DNA from: Zygnema circumcarinatum
Taxonomy: Eukaryota > Streptophyta > Zygnematophyceae > Zygnematales > Zygnemataceae
Assembly: GCA_037447605.1 (NCBI GenBank)
Contig: CM074809.1
Span: forward strand, 1,624,603-1,646,660
Direction of reading: 5' to 3'
Length of the DNA: 22,058 nt
Of the stretch, positions 16,591 to 22,058 are shown piece by piece. The translations under genes were made by a program, and so were the position numbers. The notes beneath the pieces are model-generated. The model saw only the letters and a list, made by a program, of their open reading frames with translations, searched no databases and was not told the origin of the DNA. Numbering within the stretch: position 1 is the first letter of the stretch; each line of letters starts with the position of its first letter.

Positions 16591-17850
16591 CCCCAGACTG
16601 GATAAGCATAGTGAAATGTTCTTTCTCCTCTTTTCCTCTTTTCTCTCTCTTTTTTTGCATGCTTGAAGAGGCCGGCCAACTGCCGCCTTTTTCCAGTTCG
16701 TCCTGTTTCTGGTGGCAAGTGCTTGGATTTGAGACACCTGCGATTGCGTGCTGAAGAGATTGAGATTGAGCATGCAGTAGCTAATTGCGAGGTTATGCAA
16801 TGGGCGCTTTAGTGCCAGGGGGCAGTTTGCGCAGTCATGCGGTGGAAGCAGGGGTAGGGGCAGGGGCACCAAAACAAAACAAAAAAACTAAAACCCTAAA
16901 ACAATGCTGGGAGCATCGTCTCATTGTATTGCTTGTACCTTTGTTGGGTGGGGATGGGAGGGGGGGCGTATGGGGTGGGGGGAGGGGGACCATTTCCAGA
17001 CAGGAGGAGCATCAACAGGAGATGAAGCGTCTACGGAATCAGCGTTCAGAAAGCCCCCGGGAGGGGCGCTACTTGCTATAAGTTGTAGCCATTAGCACTC
17101 TGGTATAAGGATACGACATATGAAGTTCTTTAATTTTCCGCGCGTTGTGTAAGATCGCCAGCTGCAGCCATCAGGAGTAGGGCAAGGTGACATGGGAGCC
17201 ATTGCGGATGGTTGATAATGATTGCTCCCCTTCTGACGAAGGAGCTGCGGGATGAGAAGCGTGCGACTTTTGTGCTACGTTCTAAGGCTGCCTACTATAT
17301 GCGGCCGGATAGTCCTTGCTTCAGACACAGGGAAAGGGGCGTAATGCCCCGCCCTGCATGAGCTCAAGTTCCTAATTTCCCCTACCGTGTGGCCCATTTA
17401 CATGGACTTGCTGGAAGGTGGTTTCCAAGGGTCCCTGTGGGCAGCAAGGTCGAGACAGATTCAAAGTCAGTTTGTAAGGCGTATGCTTAGCAGCAAGCTT
17501 GCGAGGCTAGGGCCAAACGCTCGCCATTTTGTTTCTTGCCTGGTTTGAAACAAGCCTGTCCGCAGCACCCATGTAGCTCTAATCTACTCATGAAGGGGGC
17601 GAACCACATGTGACCCCCTCCAGAGCTCCTTTCCTGCGCTGGAGAAGTTGTTGGGAGGAGGTCCTGTCTTTTAGTTTCGTATTCAGCGCATGGGAGTCTT
17701 TGGAAGGACAGTCATGTATGTATTAAGTGGGACTCTGTCCCCCTCCAATGCAGAGATTTTTGTCTGTGTGTCTATATATTCGGGTCTTGCGGAGTCTGTG
17801 TGGCTGCTGTGATTACTTGGTGAGCTCATGAGTTATCTATCACTTATCAG
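16591..17850. other. Cryptochrome 3' flank and spacer, no gene seen
   Basis: Pyrimidine-rich, then a G-rich tract, then undistinguished sequence without a supported exon on either strand. CTAAAACCCTAAAACAA at 16887-16903 is another telomere-like fragment. Much of the first several hundred bases may be 3' untranslated region. Confidence 0.3.
16946..16989 (+). repeat. G-rich tract with quadruplex potential in cryptochrome 3' flank
   Basis: Repeated runs of three to seven G (GGGTGGGGATGGGAGGGGGG, then GGGGTGGGGGGAGGGGG) form several possible four-run quadruplex sets. It lies about 360 bases after the stop on the sense strand, so it may be part of the mRNA 3' end. Confidence 0.5.
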
Positions 17851-19164
17851 TCATAGGTCAGACGTATAGGAAACAGAGGATATTGGGATGGAGTGTGCAT
17901 TGGAGAAATTCACTCTGAAGAGCCGGCCAGCCATTACGATGCAAGCGATGGACTTCAAAGTCAAAACTGGAGACCGGAGAGCTATTGCATTGTCTGAACG
18001 ATAGTCAGCAATTGCAGTGCGTTTTGAAGGGAGAAGGGGTGTGAAGACTAAGAACAACAATTTCGTTAGGTGTAGAAAGTCTCCCTTTTTTATCTCACAT
18101 CATCCCGAACTTAACCTGTAACTTCAAACGAGCCTGCATGTTCAAAAAAAAAAAAACCCCAAGGGAGACGTGTATAACAGCCTCAGAATGCAGAAAAAAC
18201 ACTGCAGGTGATCCTTCCTCCTGCTCAGAGGTGACTGAATAGGTGCTCAAAAGCCAGTAACGCTTCGAGCCCAAGGACACGACTGGTTTTACAAAATAAT
18301 ATTAGAACGTGCAAGGTTCTTTTTGTTAAGTGGGGCCAACAAGTTAAACGCGGAACAGTATGCAAGTCTTCATGAAAAGCTTAACCTCATTATCTGTCTT
18401 CGTTGCTTACTGAGAATTTTAGTTTTAAGGAAACTTACATCCATAGAGGACAATCACACCCGCAGCAAACAGAACTCGAGGAAAGGTGGGCAGAAGAGTA
18501 CACAGTGAGTGAAAGTTACCCTCTGCAATGACCGCTTTGCAGCGTGTCCTGGCCTTCGTGAAAATGCGAGGTCTGCTTGGATTAGAAGCATTTGCTTTGA
18601 AGAGCGACTCTTTTACCATTCATAGAGAAGTGAAAGCCACAAACAAATACCACTGACATTTTTCTCGAGTCTCAACTGTGAGCAGACAAAGATACAAAGC
18701 GACATAACGGGATACAAAGAGAGAGTGGACAACAAAGTATTTTCTAGTGCGACATCACGGACAGGTCCACACAGCAAGACCGGTGTTTGCTTGCTTTCTC
18801 TGGCGGAGGAGCAGCAGCAGGAGTAGCGCAGGCTCTGCAGGGCACAAAACATATCAAAGGCCATTCGTGTTCATTGGAATCTGCGAACACGAACGTGGCC
18901 TTCAGTTGAAAACAGGTTGTATCCCTCGCGAATGACGGGCAACAAATTCTTTCAAGTTGAAGAACAGATGCAGCGCTGACACTGAGGTCGTGACTCGAGA
19001 GCTGCTCGCACTTTCCAGAATCTGCAGTGTCCGCGGTAGCGTTTGGAACCCTGCCAGACGCGGTGTGGCGTACCTCGAGATCAACGTTATCTCATTCACA
19101 GGCGCCCTTTCCATCTGCTCTTTGTCCATTTCTCACAGCTCTTCCCGGAAAAGCGATTTTTGTA
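17851..19164. other. Intergenic / AS8-like upstream region, no gene seen
   Basis: No family-matching exon on either strand. It contains an A12 run near 18143-18154. The last few hundred bases presumably include promoter and 5' leader of the AS8-like gene. Confidence 0.3.
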
Positions 19165-20471
19165 ATGACGGTTCTTCATCTCTACAGAAAGTATAAACGC
19201 TGGAATCCTGTACATCTGACTGCGGGAGCGTTTTGGGGGTAAGTATCCGAGCGTACGCATCGTCCATGCATCGACGCAGCCTATCAGCCTCACAGCACTT
19301 GCATGCGTGTTGCTGTTCGACCGTCCCGTCCATGTAGCCACCATTCCTTCACATTTTCTGCCACTCCACTGCATGTCGCCTGTTCTTTGCAGGTTCGGGG
19401 TGGGTCTTGGATGCGGAGTAGGATGCGGTCCAGGGTTCGGGCCTCCGGTGGTTGGCTATGTGGGCAGTGGCTGTGGCGTTGGACTATGGTATGGCACGTG
19501 ACGCAGCAGACCTTGCTCTTGCTTGCCAATCTATGAAACCATTACTTTTTTCGAAATTCAATCGCTTTTATAAACCTGAAAACTAATTCAAACCGTGCCA
19601 CCACTGGCCATGTAAGTAGCTGTAGGGCCCTTTGTTGGCTGGGACTGCAGTGTTGGAGTAAACTTTATCGGAGTTGGTATTGGACTCCCAGCCGGTCGTA
19701 TTGCCTGCGCTCCTTGTGATGGTAAGTCTCATTGCAATGACAGGTACCAGGTTCTCCAGAGATTTTTTTTTTTTTTTTTTTTTTTTTTGTATTAAACGAT
19801 ATATGAAATCGCCTTCGCTAGGGTTTCTTGCATCTTGCCGTTGAAGAATTTTTTTCGGTAAACATTTACAACATGGAAACAGGCAGCCGTTTGGGCTTAA
19901 ATTTCACGCAAAAAAAAAAAAAATTGCTACTTCTCATGATTTCCTTCGTTCAGCCTTAGCTTTTGATAGCTCCTCTATTCAAGAGTGAAAAAAAGATCTG
20001 TAAAGCTTTCTCTTTCTCAAGTTTTTTTGTGACTTGCCTTTAGCGAAGAAGCCCGCGAGGAATAACATGTTTTTACGAACTCAGAGCTTAATGAGAATGC
20101 TTCGTTCACTTTGATGTGGAGTAACCACTAACTGCTTAACCACTAACTGTTTTCGATTTCGATGGCATTAAGGTCTTCAAGTTCACCAACACGGAATTGG
20201 AAAGTCATGTGCAGGTGTCACCTATGCAAGTAGAAAAGCTGCTCAATTCGCAACAAAACGAGCTATTCCTGCTTTGACAAGAAGCTTATCTGAAGCAACT
20301 TTCCATGGTAAAGCATTTCTCGCTCCAGCTCTGCGAATACAGGAGCTTCGTGCACTAGTGGACAGGCTGCCTTGGCACAATGATGTAAATTTAGTCAACC
20401 TCCCTTCAGTCCCATTATCAAAATCGTCCACGCTTCCGTCTAAAGACAGCTGCGATAAAGGATCGACATAG
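19165..20471 (+). CDS. Cadmium-induced protein AS8-like small glycine-rich protein, 4 exons
   Basis: Exons 19165-19238, 19393-19488, 19651-19721 and 20215-20471 give 165 residues ending TAG. The start MTVLHLYRKYKRWNPVHLTA with GAFWG, followed by the Gly/Cys-rich FGVGLGCGVGCGPGFGPP and VVGYVGSGCGVG, then VNFIGVGIGLPAG, matches in order what I know of plant 'cadmium-induced protein AS8' proteins, whose biochemical role is not established. The Gly-rich stretch is hydrophobic with small residues and could be a membrane hairpin. Exon 4 adds an ~85-residue polar tail (YASRKAAQFATKRAIPALTR, later LPWHNDVNLVN) that I do not recognise. The exon 2/3 join (TG|GTATGG to GACTGCAG|T) is chosen because it keeps the frame and family order; another acceptor at 19625 is out of frame. 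The cadmium label is a family name, not evidence of function. Confidence 0.8.
19763..19788. repeat. Poly(T)26 tract in AS8-like intron 3
   Basis: Twenty-six consecutive T on the + strand inside intron 3 (19722-20214), equivalent to poly(A) on the minus strand. It could be the tail of a minus-strand retroposon, but no related sequence beside it is recognised. The length may also be uncertain from sequencing. Confidence 0.7.
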
Positions 20472-21600
20472 TTGTCGCAGGACCGTGGCAGTCCTTGACG
20501 AGATTTTACTGTACATATATATCACCTATGGAGCTCCCAAGGTCCGCTGTATCATTTGGGCCATCTATTATAGCTGCTGTTGTTCCCCTGTTGTGGAAGA
20601 ACTCTATTTTCTATGACTTTGTGGAGAATCCTGCAGCTTCTGAAGAACGGGGAGACTTTCTCACAGTGGGATAACCTGCTCTACACGTTTAGCCTCTCTG
20701 AAGAATACACCTCCAGACTGTCCAGGACACTGGCCGGGCCTCGCCGAAGTGGCGAGAAGACCCACTCCTTGAGGTAATTCCGTGAAATCCCACTATGGAT
20801 GGGGACAGCAAGCCTGTAGATTGAGCTCAAAATCGTATTCCTGTAAGCAGACGATGACTGCACGACACACAGTGCTTGCTGCTTGTGTTAGTCGTATTGC
20901 GACGCAAGCACCATGCAGCTCCCGCGGGCCTTGAGGATGGCGAGTGGGAAGGGTGGCATCATCTATGGCAGATGGAGGGATTCCCATCCTCCCAGAGAGC
21001 GAGGAGTCTGTGGACTAATCTGCCACACATTACCGTTTAAACTGCCAAATTAGCGGCTCTTAGAGCCAAATTTGAATTGCATTGTGTCGCTGCAATACCT
21101 GCCTTTTGATTGTCTTCTGTTTTTGACCCTTGCAGTCAATGAAGGTCTTTCGATTGGATGCTCACACTGTACATTTTGCTGTGTTCTTACCAGTATGGGC
21201 CAGCAAAGTTTTGGAATTCTCAAGGCCACCGTGTGACCAATTGCAAGTATTGGCTTTCCTGCATTCCTCGATTGAGTTCTTTAGTCTACCTGGTGGAAGG
21301 ATTAGGATCTCCAGCCATTCCTTCTTTTCGGTTAGATTGGTTAACTTTGCACCTGCCTAGGGTTTACGAGAGCCACTTCAAGCGGTCTTTATCTGAACCA
21401 AGGCTCCTAGTATTTTTTTGGAAAAGGAATACCACCTCCTGTACTGTTTACTAACATTTCTAGTATCCGTTTATGTTTTTCTAAAGATCTTTTCGTAGTC
21501 ACATGCGATCTAAGATTCATGCAAATAATTCTTCCTGATGTGATATTGCACAGTGAGTGAACAACTCGGTGTTTTCATTCCCGTTTGTCTTGCACAGTAC
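20472..21600. other. AS8-like 3' flank and spacer, no gene seen
   Basis: Several short open frames but none with recognisable motifs. A reading at 21137-21360, preceded by a good acceptor-like TTTTTGACCCTTGCAG (21120-21135), could be an exon, but no partner exon or homology was found. Confidence 0.3.
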
Positions 21601-21614
21601 TCCACAAGTACTGG

Positions 21615-21975
21615 TTGGTGTAATGGTTGCCAACGATTGGCAATGCTTGGTTGGGTTGCCAACCAATGCTTCACAAAAATCACGAGCATTCGATGTTTGA
21701 TTCAATAGCCCGCCGTGTGGCACTCCAATATATATTTTTTGCGATTGGCCTTTTCTGTCTTTCGAACAAAACGTCCTCCATTTGGACCTTCTATCCATAG
21801 CGCATTCCCGTCGTCTTTCAGCGTTGCTTCTAGAGTCGTGTTGTTGGGTTCCGCTCACAGCTTTTCCTTCTGCTCGTGTCATTTGTGACTGGTTCACCGT
21901 GGTTCTACATTTAGTCTTTGTCGATGTACATTTGACGGCCTCCCCGTTGTTAGAATTCAAATTCATTATTTTTTT
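21615..21975 (+). repeat. Dispersed repeat family, copy E
   Basis: The 5' part, with TTGGCAATGCTTGGTTGGG and TTCAATAGCCCGCCGTGTGG, matches copy A at 5355-5415. The 3' part, with GTTGCTTCTAGAGTCGTGTT, GACTGGTTCACCGTGGTTCT, TTTGTCGATGTACATTTGAC and GGCCTCC, matches copies A and D. At about 360 bases it seems the most complete unit, so it gives the best estimate of the family's length. Confidence 0.65.
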
Positions 21976-22058
21976 GGGTAAATGATAATTCGCCCCCGCC
22001 CCTTTGGGTTATCCCGCCCCATTTTTTTTTACATCCCGCCCTCCCATTTTGGCTACCC

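Noticed and set aside
16285-16872. 195-residue minus-strand open frame opposite the cryptochrome tail
   Set aside because: Antisense to the DAS-containing exon, of low complexity, with no conserved motif.
21137-21360. Possible extra exon after a good acceptor (CCCTTGCAG)
   Set aside because: No homology, no donor-linked partner, and overlapping open frames in other phases; insufficient support for a gene call.
1-22058. tRNA genes, rRNA, CRISPR array or prokaryotic-type operon
   Set aside because: No B-box followed by an acceptor-pairing arm, no rRNA-like stretch and no spaced direct repeats were found; the genes are intron-split.

Overview
This is nuclear DNA of a plant-lineage (streptophyte) eukaryote. 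Genes are split by GT-AG introns of about 100-850 bases. The recognisable products are plant-type: a cryptochrome with a DQxVP...STAES tail, a plant-like eIF4E, an organelle-targeted BOLA4-like protein, a GDSL esterase/lipase and a 'cadmium-induced AS8'-like glycine-rich protein. Degenerate CCCTAAA tracts also occur. Base composition and intron sizes would suit a non-seed plant or streptophyte alga, but I cannot name the species.

Layout. Positions 1-~1490 hold a TIR-type DNA element with very long diverged inverted arms (left arm 1-509, cut by the window edge; right arm 846-~1490) around a ~335-base captured piece of a cellular gene. A 504-base segment of it (340-843) recurs at 1749-2252 with about three mismatches. 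There it runs on into more of the captured gene and then, in one open frame, into a GDSL esterase/lipase gene (~2540-4703). Positions 4704-7113 are intergenic: a degenerate telomere-like tract, a dispersed repeat, a CACGT microsatellite and a G-quadruplex motif. eIF4E lies at 7114-8653 (5 exons), a BOLA4-like gene at 10059-11611 (3 exons), a plant cryptochrome at 13272-16590 (4 exons) and an AS8-like gene at 19165-20471 (4 exons). The remainder is intergenic with pieces of one dispersed repeat family (five copies, both strands) and simple repeats.

All five genes are on the + strand but are functionally unrelated: cuticle/lipid-type hydrolase, cap-binding translation factor, Fe-S/redox partner of monothiol glutaredoxins, blue-light receptor, and a small membrane-type protein. 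They are ordinary separate eukaryotic genes, not an operon. The least ordinary part is the left end, where a gene-capturing transposon and a partial copy of it adjoin a GDSL gene whose signal-peptide start seems to be missing. All exon boundaries were placed by eye from splice signals, frame and family conservation; no alignment program was run.
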